Source of the DNA: Rhodovibrio sodomensis
Lineage (GTDB): Bacteria; Pseudomonadota; Alphaproteobacteria; Kiloniellales; Rhodovibrionaceae
NCBI RefSeq assembly: GCF_016583645.1
Contig: NZ_NRRL01000040.1
Coordinates: 1-37,887 of the forward strand
DNA: 37,887 nt
Direction of reading: 5' to 3'
The notes below the pieces were generated by a model. That model did no database searches, was not told where the DNA came from, and was given only the letters and a program-made list of their open reading frames with translations. This document shows positions 13,004-21,587 of the stretch, piece by piece. The translations under genes and the position numbers were made by a program. The stretch's first letter is position 1. Every line of letters starts with the position of its first letter.

Positions 13004-13330
13004 CTCTAACTCTCCGCCTGGAAGGAGGTCTTGCCGCGTGACTGGCCCGTCTGAAATCGCGTGTCCGTCGAGGAGCGCACGTCGTACCGCCGCGCCACCC
13101 TGGCCGCCTGACCGGTCGCGCCCACGGCTCCGGCGGGCGCGCCGGCCGACGGGAAGCGCGCTCCTGTCCCCGTAGGCTCTCATCTTCCATGAAGGGGTAT
13201 GCCGGGGTCGGCGGCTTGCGAACCTGCGACCAGCCTTCGCGGGATTGCGCCACCCAGGAATTAACTGGAACAGGGGATTGGTCCGGGCGGGTCGAACCGG
13301 CGCCGGACCCGGGCGTTTACTGCGCCCGGA
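13004..13330 (-). other. Gene-free interval between the dehydrogenase gene and rlmE
   Basis: About 330 bases without a convincing reading frame. It should hold the promoter and leader of the dehydrogenase gene and the 3' end of the rlmE transcript. A weak inverted repeat (GGTCCGG at 13280 with CCGGACC at 13303) lies close to the rlmE stop. I see no recognisable RNA or operator. Confidence 0.4.
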
Positions 13331-14086
13331 TCAATCGTCGGACGGGACGCCGCGGAATCCGGTCGCGAGCACATAGGTCTCGGCACTCTCGGCCCGGCTC
13401 GCCGGCGGCTTGACGTGGCGAACCTTGGCAAAGTCGCGCTTCAGCCGGGCGAGCAGGTCCTGCGCGCTGCCGGACTGCAGGGTCTTGGCGAGGAAGCTGC
13501 CGCCGGGGCTCAAGACCTGCTCGGCGAACGCGAGCGCGGCCTCGACCGTGGCGATCACGCGCAACTGGTCGATCCGCTTCTGCCCGGTCATGTTGGGGGC
13601 CATGTCGGACAGGACGACGTCGGCCGGCCCGTCGAGCGCGACCTGCACCCGCTCCGGCGTGCCGGGATCGGTCATGTCGCCCTGCAGCAGGGTGACGCCG
13701 ACCAGCGGCGTCACCTCCAGCAGGTCGATCCCGACCACCCGGCCCTGGTCGCCGATCCGCTCCAGCGCGACCTGGCACCAGCTGCCGGGCGCGGCCCCCA
13801 GGTCGACCACCCGGGCACCGGGCGTGAGGACGCGGTGCTTGTCGTCGATCTCGCGCAGCTTGTAGGCGGCGCGCGCCCGGTAGCCCTCGCGCTGGGCGGC
13901 GGCGACGTAGGGATCCGACAGTTGGCGCTCCAGCCAGCGCTTGGAGGATTCGGTGCGGCCCTTGGCGCGCTTCAGGCGGGTGCCGTCGCCGCCCCCGCGG
14001 CCGCTCGAACCGCGCGCGCGCCGGCGCTGGCGGCGCATCCGCTGGCCGCTGCCGCCCTCCGGGCCGGTCTTGTCGTCGTCGCTCAT
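13331..14086 (-). CDS. rlmE: 23S rRNA (uridine-2552 2'-O)-methyltransferase
   Basis: An FtsJ/RrmJ-family enzyme that methylates U2552 in the A-loop of 23S rRNA during late 50S assembly. ATG at 14086 gives 251 residues. The first ~50 are a basic, glycine- and arginine-rich tail (RMRRQRRRARGSSGRGGG), common in alphaproteobacterial homologues and probably RNA-binding. The SAM-binding motif is VVDLGAAPGSWCQ at 93-105. The catalytic K-D-K-E tetrad appears as K76, D161 (in LSDMAPNMTG), K201 and E236. It follows the ppx/gppA-type gene on the same strand, 87 bases away, the usual order in alphaproteobacteria, so the two probably form an operon. Confidence 0.95.
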   Translation of the reverse strand: MSDDDKTGPEGGSGQRMRRQRRRARGSSGRGGGDGTRLKRAKGRTESSKRWLERQLSDPYVAAAQREGYRARAAYKLREIDDKHRVLTPGARVVDLGAAPGSWCQVALERIGDQGRVVGIDLLEVTPLVGVTLLQGDMTDPGTPERVQVALDGPADVVLSDMAPNMTGQKRIDQLRVIATVEAALAFAEQVLSPGGSFLAKTLQSGSAQDLLARLKRDFAKVRHVKPPASRAESAETYVLATGFRGVPSDD

Positions 14087-14173
14087 GGCGTCAGGGCCCT
14101 GGCCGGCGCCAGGCGGTGCCGGCAATGCTGATGTCGTGACAGGGGGGCCGCCGGCCGCCGCGCCGCGCGGACC

Positions 14174-15463
14174 TTAGAGCGGCGGCACGGTCGCCAGCGG
14201 CTCGCCGCGCTCTTGCATCAGATGATACAGGATGCCCTCGCGCAAGCCCCGGTCCGCCACCGTCAGGCGGTCGACCGGCCAGGCCTGGCAGATCGCCTCC
14301 AGGATCGCGCAGCCGGCGATCACCAGGTCCGCCCGCTGAGGGCCGATGCAGGGATGGCGCAGGCGTTCGTCCGGCGACATCGCGACGATCCGCCGGCTGG
14401 TCGCGCGCACCGTGTCGGCGGACATCTCCGAGCCGTCGACCTGCCGGCGGTCGTAGCGCGGCAGGTCCTTGGCCACGCCGGCGAGGGTGGTCACCGTGCC
14501 GCTGGCGCCGACCATCTGCACCGGCCGGCCGGCGAACGCGCGAGTCACCTCGCGGTCGCCGGCGAACGCGCTCAGCGACTCGGCGGCCGCCGCAACCATC
14601 GCCTCGTAGGTCTCCCAGGTGTCGGGCGCGCCGTCGAACCGCTCGGCCAGGTTGGCGACGCCGACCGGCATCGAATGCCAGGCGACCAGATCGGGGGCCT
14701 CCGGGGCCATCGCCGCGCCGGTTCCGTCCTGAGGGGGTGCGGCGTCCAGCCGACGGTCCGGCAGGGTCAGCCAGCACAGTTCCGTGCTGCCGCCGCCGAT
14801 GTCGAAGATCAGCCCATTGGGCACATCGGCGTCCAACAGCGGCGCGCAGCCGCCGAGCGCCAGGCGCGCCTCCTCCTGCGGGTCGATCACCTCAAGCCGC
14901 AGCCCGGTCTCGCGCCGCACCCGGTCCAAGAAGGCGTTGCGGTTGAGCGCCTGACGGCAGGCCGCGGTGGCAACCGCACGCAGCCGGCAGCCGGGCCGGC
15001 GCCGGACCTTTGCCGCGCACACGCCGAGCGCGTCGATCGCGCGGGTCATCGCGGCTTCCGACAGAATCCGGCTGGCGCTGACCCCTTCGCCCAGCCGCAC
15101 GATGCGGGAGAACGCGTCGACCACCCGGAAGCCGTCCGCCGCCGGCCGGGCGACCAGTAGCCGGCAGTTGTTGGTGCCCAGATCGATCGCGGCGTAGCAG
15201 GTCGCCCCGCCCCCCAAGCCCGCGCGCCCCGCTGCGCAGAGACCGGGCTCGGACAGGCCGGCTTCGGGCAGACCGGGGTCGGACCGGCCGGCGTCCGACC
15301 GGCTGGCGTCCGACCGGCCGACGTCCGACCGGCCGACGTCCGACCGGCTGGCGCGGGACTGACCCGGTTCCGACGGGCTGGCGCCTGACCGGTCGGCCGA
15401 AGCCCGCGCCGGCGCGGCCGCCGGTCCCTGCTGGCGCTGGCGCTGGCGCGGCGCGCGTGCCAC
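14174..15463 (-). CDS. Ppx/GppA-family exopolyphosphatase / pppGpp phosphatase
   Basis: An ASKHA-fold phosphatase of about 429 residues acting on polyphosphate or pppGpp; sequence does not separate the two. Phosphate-binding motifs are AAIDLGTNNCRLLV (91-104) and FDIGGGSTELCWL further on. I place the start at a GTG at 15463 because GAAGGAGA lies 7-8 bases upstream; the longer open frame has no such site. The first ~85 residues are an unusual low-complexity tail with pentapeptide repeats of the form RSDxG encoded by a 15-bp tandem repeat, followed by the core from about residue 88. The ATPase-like core is convincing, but whether the tail is fully translated is less certain. It is probably co-transcribed with rlmE. 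Confidence 0.9.
   Translation of the reverse strand: MARAPRQRQRQQGPAAAPARASADRSGASPSEPGQSRASRSDVGRSDVGRSDASRSDAGRSDPGLPEAGLSEPGLCAAGRAGLGGGATCYAAIDLGTNNCRLLVARPAADGFRVVDAFSRIVRLGEGVSASRILSEAAMTRAIDALGVCAAKVRRRPGCRLRAVATAACRQALNRNAFLDRVRRETGLRLEVIDPQEEARLALGGCAPLLDADVPNGLIFDIGGGSTELCWLTLPDRRLDAAPPQDGTGAAMAPEAPDLVAWHSMPVGVANLAERFDGAPDTWETYEAMVAAAAESLSAFAGDREVTRAFAGRPVQMVGASGTVTTLAGVAKDLPRYDRRQVDGSEMSADTVRATSRRIVAMSPDERLRHPCIGPQRADLVIAGCAILEAICQAWPVDRLTVADRGLREGILYHLMQERGEPLATVPPL
15265..15355 (-). repeat. 15-bp coding minisatellite in the ppx/gppA-type gene
   Basis: About five tandem units close to CGTCCGACCGGCCGA, with single-base differences, encode successive RSDVG, RSDAS and RSDAG pentapeptides in the N-terminal tail. 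Because the unit is a multiple of three, copy-number changes would keep the frame. Confidence 0.75.
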
Positions 15464-15690
15464 CTGCCCGTCTCCTTCGTATCCGTGAATGCATTGAGAC
15501 CGGTTCCACGCCTGCGAATCGCACGCGACCGCGCCGGCAGATGCCGACTCGCAACGAAACCGTAACGCGATCCCCGCACCCCGCCAAGCCGGCGGCCGCG
15601 GACACGCCCGGCCCGGCGGCGGCGTCGCGGCGACGCAGCGCCGGCCGGGACCCGCGGCCCACACCTCTTATCTCGGGAAGCCTGTGGGGG

Positions 15691-15720
15691 TTGAATCCCC
15701 CCCGACCCATCGTCTACATA
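15691..15720 (+). promoter_or_regulatory. Possible sigma-70 promoter for tRNA-Gln
   Basis: TTGAAT at 15691 and TACATA at 15715 are separated by 18 bases and lie about 75 bases before the mature tRNA. The rest of the 331-base interval from 15464 holds only the ppx/gppA leader on the other strand and no gene that I can support. A match by eye, without experimental support. Confidence 0.35.
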
Positions 15721-15794
15721 GCGGATGCCGCGCGCCGGGCAGTGCCTCGGCGACCCGCGCGTCCGCGCCGTTCGTTCGCTCGGGCGGACCCGGT

Positions 15795-15868
15795 TGGGGG
15801 ATAGTTTAGCGGTAGAACGCCTGGCTCTGGACCAGGTAGCCCAGGTTCGAATCCTGGTCCCCCAGCCA
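15795..15868 (+). tRNA. tRNA-Gln (anticodon CUG)
   Basis: Complete cloverleaf. The acceptor arm TGGGGGA (15795-15801) pairs with TCCCCCA (15858-15864). The anticodon stem CCTGG/CCAGG encloses the loop CTCTGGA with anticodon CTG at 15827-15829. The T arm contains GGTTCGAATCC. The discriminator base is G, and CCA is encoded at 15866-15868. The D arm is AGTTTAGCGGTAGAACG-like. The gene stands alone, with no neighbouring tRNA, and I see no integrase gene next to it. Confidence 0.97.
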
Positions 15869-16389
15869 ACTCCTTTCTTCCGACAATACAGGTGTAGCAA
15901 GCCAGTTGAGCGCTCGCCGATAGTTCGCGCGCCAACCCGCCCGACCTGTGGGCTCGTCTAGGCCGGGCGGCGAACATCGGCGGCGCGATTGCGTTTGTCG
16001 GTCGTGCCGCACGGCGCTCGGGCCGCGGTTGCGGGGGACGGTCGTCGTGCGGACGGCCGGGCGTTTGGGCGCCGCACAACGGGTGACGTGGCGGACGGCC
16101 CATGCTATGCGGACTCCAGATGTGGTCGCCCCACTTCGCGTACGGCACCTCGCGTACAGCCGCGTGAGGCCGGCGGACCCGCTGCCGTGGGTCCGCCGGG
16201 CGATGTCACGGTGCGGATCGGCGGACGTGCAACGCGTCCGCGCACGCCAAGGTCCGTCCGACGGGGGCTCACACCCTCTTAACACTTCGCGCTTAACCCT
16301 GGTGCACGAGCGCAACCCCGCGGTCCCGGCACGCCGTCGCCGAGCCACGCCCTGGCCGGGACTGCCGACACGAAGGAAGGTGCGGCTCA
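15869..16389 (+). other. Gene-free interval before phaZ
   Basis: About 520 bases with no convincing coding sequence in any frame; open frames here lack ribosome sites and recognisable protein features. A hairpin with 10-base arms (CGGCGGACCC at 16171 and GGGTCCGCCG at 16189) lies in the middle. Near 16285 a short spaced repeat, CTTAAC-CTTCGCG-CTTAAC, could be an operator or promoter element for phaZ. A long 5' leader or small RNA is possible but unproven. Confidence 0.4.
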
Positions 16390-17586
16390 ATGATCTACAC
16401 CCTTCACCACATGCGCCAGCGCATGCTGGAGCCCCTCAACTTCGCTGCGGAGACCGGGCAGATGATGCTGCAGCCGGCCGCGAACTTCTTCGCGCCGGCG
16501 CGCTTCGCCCAGGCCTCGCTGGAGATGGTGGGCCGGGTCACCCGCACCTACGCCAAGCCCGACTTCGGGCTGGACGTCGAGGAGACGGTGGTCGACGCGA
16601 AGCCGTTCTGCCGGCTGCTGCACTTCGCCAACCGCCACGGCAAGACCGACGGGCGCAAGATCCTGCTGGTCGCGCCGCTGTCCGGGCACCACGCGACGCT
16701 GCTGCGCGACACCGTCGACGCGTTTATCGAACAGGACGAGGTGCTGATCACCGACTGGACCTGTGCCAGCCAGGTGCCGCTCAGCAAGGGCGACTTCGGC
16801 CTCGATGAATACACCGCCTACCTGATGGACTTCCTGCGCCAGACCCACGAACTGGCCGGCGGCCAGGGCTTCCATGCGGTCGCGGTGTGCCAGCCGACCG
16901 TGCCGCTGCTGGCCGCCGTGTCGCTGATGGCGGAAGCCGGGATGCCGCAGCAGCCGCGCAGCATGACCCTGATGAGCGGCCCGATCGACCCCGGCGCCGC
17001 CCCGACCGAGGTCACCGAGCTCGCCGGCCGCCATTCGATGGAGTGGTTCGAGGGCAACGTCATCCACAAGGTGCCGCTGTCCCACCCGGGCGCCGGCCGG
17101 CGCGTCTACCCGGGCTACCTGCAGCTGGCCGGCTTCATGGCGATGAACCCGGACCGTCACATGGAGCAGCACGCCAACCTGTTCTACGACCGGCTGCGCG
17201 GCGACCATGCGGCCGCCCAGCGTCTGACCGACTTCTACGACGAATACCTGTCGGTGCTGGACATGGACGGCGCGTTCTACCTCGACACGATCGACCGGGT
17301 GTTCAAGCGCCGCGAGCTGGCGCTCGGCACCATGGTCTGGCGCAACCAGCCGGTCGACCCGTCGGCGGTGACGGAAACCGCGACCCTGACGGTCGAGGGC
17401 GGGCGCGACGACATCTCCGCTCCCGGCCAGACGGCCGCCGCGCACGACCTACTGCGCAAGCTGCCGGACAGCAAGAAGGCGCATCACCTGGAAGAGGGCG
17501 CCGGCCACTACGGCTCGTTCGCCGGCAAGCGCTTCCACACCTCGATCCTGCCGCGTATCCGCGGCTTCATGGACGAGCACGCCTAA
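16390..17586 (+). CDS. phaZ: Intracellular polyhydroxyalkanoate depolymerase
   Basis: A 398-residue alpha/beta-hydrolase of the PhaZ1 type that breaks down stored poly-3-hydroxybutyrate granules in the cytoplasm. It starts MIYTLHHMRQRMLEPLN, typical of the family, after an AAGGAAGG ribosome site. The nucleophile is a cysteine, C167 in AVCQP, where ordinary lipases have serine; this is a hallmark of intracellular PhaZ. The acid is probably in EGGRDDISAPGQT, and the histidine is in GAGHYGSFAGKRF near the C-terminus. No signal peptide is present. It is a single-gene unit, and no phaC, phaA/B or phasin gene is in the window. Confidence 0.93.
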   Translation: MIYTLHHMRQRMLEPLNFAAETGQMMLQPAANFFAPARFAQASLEMVGRVTRTYAKPDFGLDVEETVVDAKPFCRLLHFANRHGKTDGRKILLVAPLSGHHATLLRDTVDAFIEQDEVLITDWTCASQVPLSKGDFGLDEYTAYLMDFLRQTHELAGGQGFHAVAVCQPTVPLLAAVSLMAEAGMPQQPRSMTLMSGPIDPGAAPTEVTELAGRHSMEWFEGNVIHKVPLSHPGAGRRVYPGYLQLAGFMAMNPDRHMEQHANLFYDRLRGDHAAAQRLTDFYDEYLSVLDMDGAFYLDTIDRVFKRRELALGTMVWRNQPVDPSAVTETATLTVEGGRDDISAPGQTAAAHDLLRKLPDSKKAHHLEEGAGHYGSFAGKRFHTSILPRIRGFMDEHA

Positions 17587-17810
17587 ACCCGAACGCTCGG
17601 CTTGCGCGCCGCGTGGATCGGCGTCACCGATGCTTCGCGCCGCTTTGCTGCGCCAGGCTCTCCTGGATGACGTAGAGACTTATCAATAAGATTGCTTCAT
17701 GCCGCCGGGCCCGGCGCAGCCGGGCGTCTGGCGGCATCCGGGACCGGCGACGCCCGCATCAAGACCGCCGGTGCACACCCAATGGAAGCGGCCGGCACCG
17801 CCCGCCGCTG

Positions 17811-17924
17811 GAGCAAAATCGATGAAGGCCGCGCCGACCTTGATCGTGAATTTTGCTCTAACTGCTTGAAGAGAGAGCAAGATTCAGCTGGAAAGGTGGC
17901 TCCACCTTTCAGCATCTTGCTCTA
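17811..17924 (-). repeat. Double-hairpin repeat, copy A
   Basis: About 114 bp made of two long imperfect hairpins joined by AACTGCTTGAAGA. Each hairpin starts with an AGAGCAARAT-like arm and ends in ATYTTGCTCT. Near-identical copy at 21442-21555, a diverged copy at 21832-21941 and a fragment at 22745-22777. The copy fills the gap downstream of the HD-domain gene on the minus strand: the TAG stop of that gene (17924-17922) is the first bases of the repeat (TAGAGCAAGATG). The rest of 17587-17810, after phaZ, holds no gene. Confidence 0.85.
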
Positions 17925-18596
17925 ATACCCGCCATCCGCGTCGCGGGCGAGTTCGGCCAGGACCGCGCGGTCGCCGATGGCGCGCCGGCGGATCGCCCAG
18001 GCGTCGGCGTCGGGCGCTCCGGCGCTCGCCCGCCGCGCGGTCTCGACCACGTCCAGGAAGGTCGCCAACGCGCCGTCGGGCGGGGCCGGCAGCGCGGCGA
18101 CCACGGCCACGCCCCAGCGCACGTAGCCCAGCTTGCGCGCGGCGTCCCACTGGCGCGGCGGCGACATCGACACCGAGCGCAGGTTGCTGGTCTTATCGGC
18201 GATCTTGATCAGGCTGGCCTGCGGGCTCTTGGTCGCCGCCTCCTCGACCTGCAGCCGGCGGCGCTGCGCGCGCGGGGTACGCGGCGGATCGGTCAGCTCG
18301 TCGACCAGATCCGCCACGGTCGCGCCGAACGCCGCACGGATCTCGGAATCCACGACCGCGCAATCCTCGATACAGTCGTGCAGCCAGGCCGCCGCGACGG
18401 CCGGGTCGTCGCCACCGAACGCGCGCGTCAGGGTCGCCACCTCGGCCAGGTGCACGACGTAGGGTTCGCGCGCCGCGCCTTTGCGGGTCTGGCCGGCGTG
18501 CGCGTCGATGGCGAACGCTTCCGCCCGCGCGATCAGGTTGCCGGCGGCCGCCGGGGGCGCGGTCTGGGCGGGCGTATCGGTCGGTGTGCGGGTCAT
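17922..18596 (-). CDS. RelA/SpoT-type HD domain hydrolase (small alarmone hydrolase-like)
   Basis: A 224-residue protein with an HD hydrolase domain like the N-terminal part of SpoT or human MESH1, which remove the 3'-pyrophosphate of (p)ppGpp using manganese. Conserved elements are HAGQTRKG, VVHLAEVATL, AAWLHDCIED with the HD pair, and IKIADKTSNLRSV. No synthetase, TGS or ACT domain follows. Start ATG at 18596 has AAGG very close to it, so initiation may be weak or coupled to the upstream isochorismatase-like gene, whose stop is 17 bases away. The stop codon is formed by repeat copy A. A role in (p)ppGpp turnover is inference; other HD substrates are possible. Confidence 0.82.
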   Translation of the reverse strand: MTRTPTDTPAQTAPPAAAGNLIARAEAFAIDAHAGQTRKGAAREPYVVHLAEVATLTRAFGGDDPAVAAAWLHDCIEDCAVVDSEIRAAFGATVADLVDELTDPPRTPRAQRRRLQVEEAATKSPQASLIKIADKTSNLRSVSMSPPRQWDAARKLGYVRWGVAVVAALPAPPDGALATFLDVVETARRASAGAPDADAWAIRRRAIGDRAVLAELARDADGGY

Positions 18597-18613
18597 CGCC
18601 TTGGCAGATAGGG

Positions 18614-19162
18614 CTATTTGATCAGCGGTGCCAGCCTGCGGAAGGCGTCGGTTCCGGCCCGCTCCAGCCACTCGAACACCACCATCTCGCTGGTCGCGAC
18701 CTGGCAGCCCAGGTCGCGCAACCGGTCCAGCCCGGCCGTGCGGTCGCTTGCCCGCCGGGAGCCGACGGCATCCGCGACCAGCGTGGTCGCATAGCCGGCC
18801 GCCACCAGTTCGGCGGCTGTCTGGAGCACGCAGACGTGGGTTTCCGCGCCGCAGACGACCGCTTGCCGGCGGCCGGCGCCGCCCGTTTCCAGCGCCTCCC
18901 GGAACGCCGGTTCGCGCATCGCGGAGAACGTCATCTTCTGCACCACCGCGCCTTCCGGCAGATAGTCGGCCACCTCCTGCACGGTGTGGCCCAGGCCTTT
19001 CGGATACTGTTCGCTCGCCAGCACTGGGACGGAAAGCTGTGCAGCGGCGCGCAACAGGAACTGCACACGCGCGCTCAGGCTGTCCGGGTCGGCCAGCACC
19101 GGCACCAGCCGGGCCTGCATGTCGACCACCACGAGCAGCCCCTCGCGGGCACTTAAAAGCAT
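18614..19162 (-). CDS. Isochorismatase-family cysteine hydrolase
   Basis: A 182-residue alpha/beta hydrolase of the isochorismatase superfamily. The catalytic triad is visible as D14 (VVVDMQ), K76 (VVQKMTFSA) and C111 in CGAETHVCV. The short length and single-domain build match YcaC-like members rather than siderophore enzymes; the substrate is unknown. GGAGAG precedes the ATG at 19162. It is divergent from the rhlE-type helicase gene and probably co-transcribed with the downstream HD hydrolase. Confidence 0.88.
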   Translation of the reverse strand: MLLSAREGLLVVVDMQARLVPVLADPDSLSARVQFLLRAAAQLSVPVLASEQYPKGLGHTVQEVADYLPEGAVVQKMTFSAMREPAFREALETGGAGRRQAVVCGAETHVCVLQTAAELVAAGYATTLVADAVGSRRASDRTAGLDRLRDLGCQVATSEMVVFEWLERAGTDAFRRLAPLIK

Positions 19163-19302
19163 TGTCTCTCCATTTCCGGTCGCGGAGACAGACTCCGTCT
19201 CCGCCGGCAGGCGGCAACCAACCTGATTTAATGCTATGCGACAACACACCGCCATCCAAGCCCGGTGACGGGCCGAAAACCGCGGCACTGCTTGGCTTTC
19301 GA

Positions 19303-19332
19303 TTGACAGCGCGGCTTGACTTCCGATACACA
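19303..19332 (+). promoter_or_regulatory. Putative sigma-70 promoter for the RNA helicase gene
   Basis: A consensus TTGACA at 19303 is followed after 18 bases by TACACA at 19327, about 74 bases before the helicase ATG. The start codon has no strong Shine-Dalgarno sequence, so a structured leader is conceivable. Visual match only. Confidence 0.4.
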
Positions 19333-19405
19333 ACGGCCACCTGTGCAAGGGACCCAACACGCGGGCAATCATGCCCCGTCCTATCCGGTTTAAAAGACAA
19401 TCTGC

Positions 19406-21280
19406 ATGAGTTTTAAAGACCTCGGTCTTAGTTCCGAAGTTCTCGACGCCCTGACCGACAGCGGCTACACGACCCCGACGCCGATCCAGGAAAAGGCGAT
19501 CCCCTACGTGCTCATGGGGCGCGACGTTCTGGGCTGCGCCCAGACCGGAACCGGCAAGACCGCCGGCTTCGTGCTCCCAATGATCGACGTGCTGGCGGAA
19601 GGCCGCGCCAAGGCGCGCATGCCGCGCTCGCTGATCCTGGCGCCGACGCGCGAACTCGCCGCCCAGGTGGGCGAGAGCTTCGAGCGCTACGGCAAGTATC
19701 ACAAGCTGTCCAAGGCGCTGTTGATCGGCGGCTCCTCGATGAGCGAGCAGGAAGCCAAGCTCGACCGCGGGGTCGACGTCCTGATCGCAACGCCGGGCCG
19801 CCTGCTCGACCTGTTCGAGCGCGGCAAGATCCTGCTGGCCGACGTCAAGATCCTGGTGATCGACGAGGCCGACCGGATGCTCGACATGGGCTTCATCCCG
19901 GATGTCGAGAGGATCGTCGGCCGCCTGCCCAAGATCCGGCAGACGCTGTTCTTCTCCGCCACGATGCCCAAGGAAATCCGGCGGCTGGCCGACCAGTTCC
20001 TGATGAACCCGAAGGAAATCTCGGTCGCCCCGCCCGCCTCCCCGGCGGAGACGGTCGAGCAGGGCCTGCTGCGCATCCCCGGACATGACAAGCGCAAGGC
20101 GCTGAACATCCTGCTGGACCAAGAGGACGTGCTGAGCGCGCTGGTGTTCTGTAACCGCAAGCGCGACGTCAGCGCGCTCAACAAGGCGCTGCAGAAGCGC
20201 GAACTCGCCGCCGGCGAGCTGCACGGCGACATGCCGCAGTCCTCGCGCATGGAGACGCTGGAGAGCTTCAAGCAGGGCGAGATCAAGATCCTGGTCTGCT
20301 CCGACGTCGCCGCGCGCGGGCTGGATATGCCCAAGGTCAGCCACGTCTTCAACTACGACGTCCCGAACCACGCCGAGGACTACGTTCACCGGATCGGCCG
20401 GACCGGCCGCGCCGGGCGCTCCGGCAAGGCGTTCATGCTGGCCACCCCGGCGGACGGCAAGTCGCTGGCGGCGATCGAGCGGGCGATGAACCGGTCGATC
20501 CCGACGGTCGAGCTGGACTCGGTCCGGATCCTGAAGCCCGAAGAGGTCGAAGGCCAACTGCCGGCGGCCGAAGAGAAATTCGGCGAGACGCCAGACGCCC
20601 AAACGGCCGACGCGCAACCGGCCGACGCGCAACCGGCCGACGCGCAGGGCGCGCAGGATAGCCAGCCGGCCGAGGCGGATGACGGCAAGGCGAAGAGCGG
20701 CAAGCGCCGGCGTCGCGGCGGCCGCAGCAAGGCCAAGAAGACCGGCGACGCCGACGAGCAGCCGCAGACCGCCGGCACCCAGCCGGCCGCCCAGGGCAAT
20801 GCGGACGACAGCGCCCCGGAGGACCAGCCCGCCGTCGCCAACGACGACGCCCAGGCGGCCGATGCCGACGCCGGCCAGCCGGCCGAACAGCAGAACACCG
20901 GCGAGCAGAGCGGCGGCAAGAGCAAGAGCCGCAGCCGCAGCAAGCGGGGCGGCAAGAAGACCAAGCAGACCGACAAGCCGGCCGCCGCGGCGAACGGCGA
21001 TCAGCCCCAGCCCGACGCCCAAGCGGATGCCCGGCCCGACGAAGGTCAGCAAGCAGCCGCGCGCGCTCAGGCCGGCGACACGGGCGGTGACCAAAAGAGC
21101 GGCACCCAGAAGAGCGGTGCCCAGAAGGGCGACTCGCAGAAGGGCGCGCAGCCGAAGGGCGAGCGCGACAAGCGCGGCGAACGGGTCGATCAGGCGTCCA
21201 ACGGCAAGCAGTCGAAGCCGTTCGGCGACCATACCCCGGCCTTCCTGCTGAAGCCGGTGCCCCAGCGCGCCACCGCATAA
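19406..21280 (+). CDS. rhlE: DEAD-box ATP-dependent RNA helicase, RhlE-type, with long charged tail
   Basis: A 624-residue RNA helicase. The Q motif region (GYTTPTPIQ) precedes AQTGTGKT (45-52), PTRELAAQ (80-87), TPGRLLD (129-135), DEAD (153-156) and an SAT motif, and the second RecA domain ends with HRIGRTGRAGR. The core ends near residue 380. The remaining ~240 residues are low complexity, rich in A, Q, D, G, K and S, with short repeats (ADAQPADAQPADAQ and KSGTQKSGAQKG) and basic patches (KRRRRGGRSK). Such tails bind RNA and degradosome partners in related helicases. It is expected to act in ribosome assembly, mRNA decay or cold adaptation. A strong inverted repeat follows the stop. Confidence 0.92.
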   Translation: MSFKDLGLSSEVLDALTDSGYTTPTPIQEKAIPYVLMGRDVLGCAQTGTGKTAGFVLPMIDVLAEGRAKARMPRSLILAPTRELAAQVGESFERYGKYHKLSKALLIGGSSMSEQEAKLDRGVDVLIATPGRLLDLFERGKILLADVKILVIDEADRMLDMGFIPDVERIVGRLPKIRQTLFFSATMPKEIRRLADQFLMNPKEISVAPPASPAETVEQGLLRIPGHDKRKALNILLDQEDVLSALVFCNRKRDVSALNKALQKRELAAGELHGDMPQSSRMETLESFKQGEIKILVCSDVAARGLDMPKVSHVFNYDVPNHAEDYVHRIGRTGRAGRSGKAFMLATPADGKSLAAIERAMNRSIPTVELDSVRILKPEEVEGQLPAAEEKFGETPDAQTADAQPADAQPADAQGAQDSQPAEADDGKAKSGKRRRRGGRSKAKKTGDADEQPQTAGTQPAAQGNADDSAPEDQPAVANDDAQAADADAGQPAEQQNTGEQSGGKSKSRSRSKRGGKKTKQTDKPAAAANGDQPQPDAQADARPDEGQQAAARAQAGDTGGDQKSGTQKSGAQKGDSQKGAQPKGERDKRGERVDQASNGKQSKPFGDHTPAFLLKPVPQRATA

Positions 21281-21297
21281 GCGAACGGATTATTGTT

Positions 21298-21337
21298 CAA
21301 CGGGCCGGGCCGTCGCAGACGCGTGCCCGGCCCGTTG
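21298..21337 (+). terminator. Probable terminator of the helicase gene
   Basis: CAACGGGCCGGGC and GCCCGGCCCGTTG form a perfect 13-base stem starting 18 bases past the stop codon. There is no clear T-tract, so it may act with Rho or protect the 3' end. It is followed by about two and a half tandem units resembling GTGTCCGGCCCGTTC up to about 21377. Confidence 0.5.
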
Positions 21338-21441
21338 GTGTCGGCCCCGTTCGTGTCCGGCCCGTTCGTGTCCGGACCTGCGCGCGCCCGGCGGCCAAGT
21401 CTATGCTTGGGCCCGCCCGGGACGAGGCCTATCCTGTCGCG

Positions 21442-21555
21442 AGAGCAAAATCGATGAAGGTCGAGTCGACCTTCATCGTGAATCTTGCTCTAACTGCTTG
21501 AAGAAAGAGCAAGATTCAGCTGAAAGGAGAGTCCACCTTTCAGCATCTTGCCCTA
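21442..21555 (+). repeat. Double-hairpin repeat, copy B (best preserved)
   Basis: The first hairpin runs from AGAGCAAAATCGATGAAGG to CCTTCATCGTGAATCTTGCTCT, and the second from AGAGCAAGATTCAGCTGAAAGG to CCTTTCAGCATCTTGCCCT, with the linker AACTGCTTGAAGA. Copy B lies just before the Lrp/AsnC-like gene, leaving about 30 bases before its ATG, so the gene's promoter must lie within or before the repeat. Confidence 0.88.
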
Positions 21556-21587
21556 GGTGTCCACGATCGGCCGTGAGGGCCCGGTTC

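Noticed and set aside
15795..15868. tRNA-Gln as an integration site for an island
   Set aside because: No integrase gene and no repeated tRNA 3' end are visible nearby, and the flanking genes look like core genes.
15948..16808. 286-codon plus-strand frame overlapping the start of phaZ
   Set aside because: Its second half is phaZ in a wrong frame; the first half has no ribosome site or recognisable sequence.
18378..18611. Plus-strand frame antisense to the HD-hydrolase gene
   Set aside because: Shadow of a gene with clear HD motifs on the minus strand.
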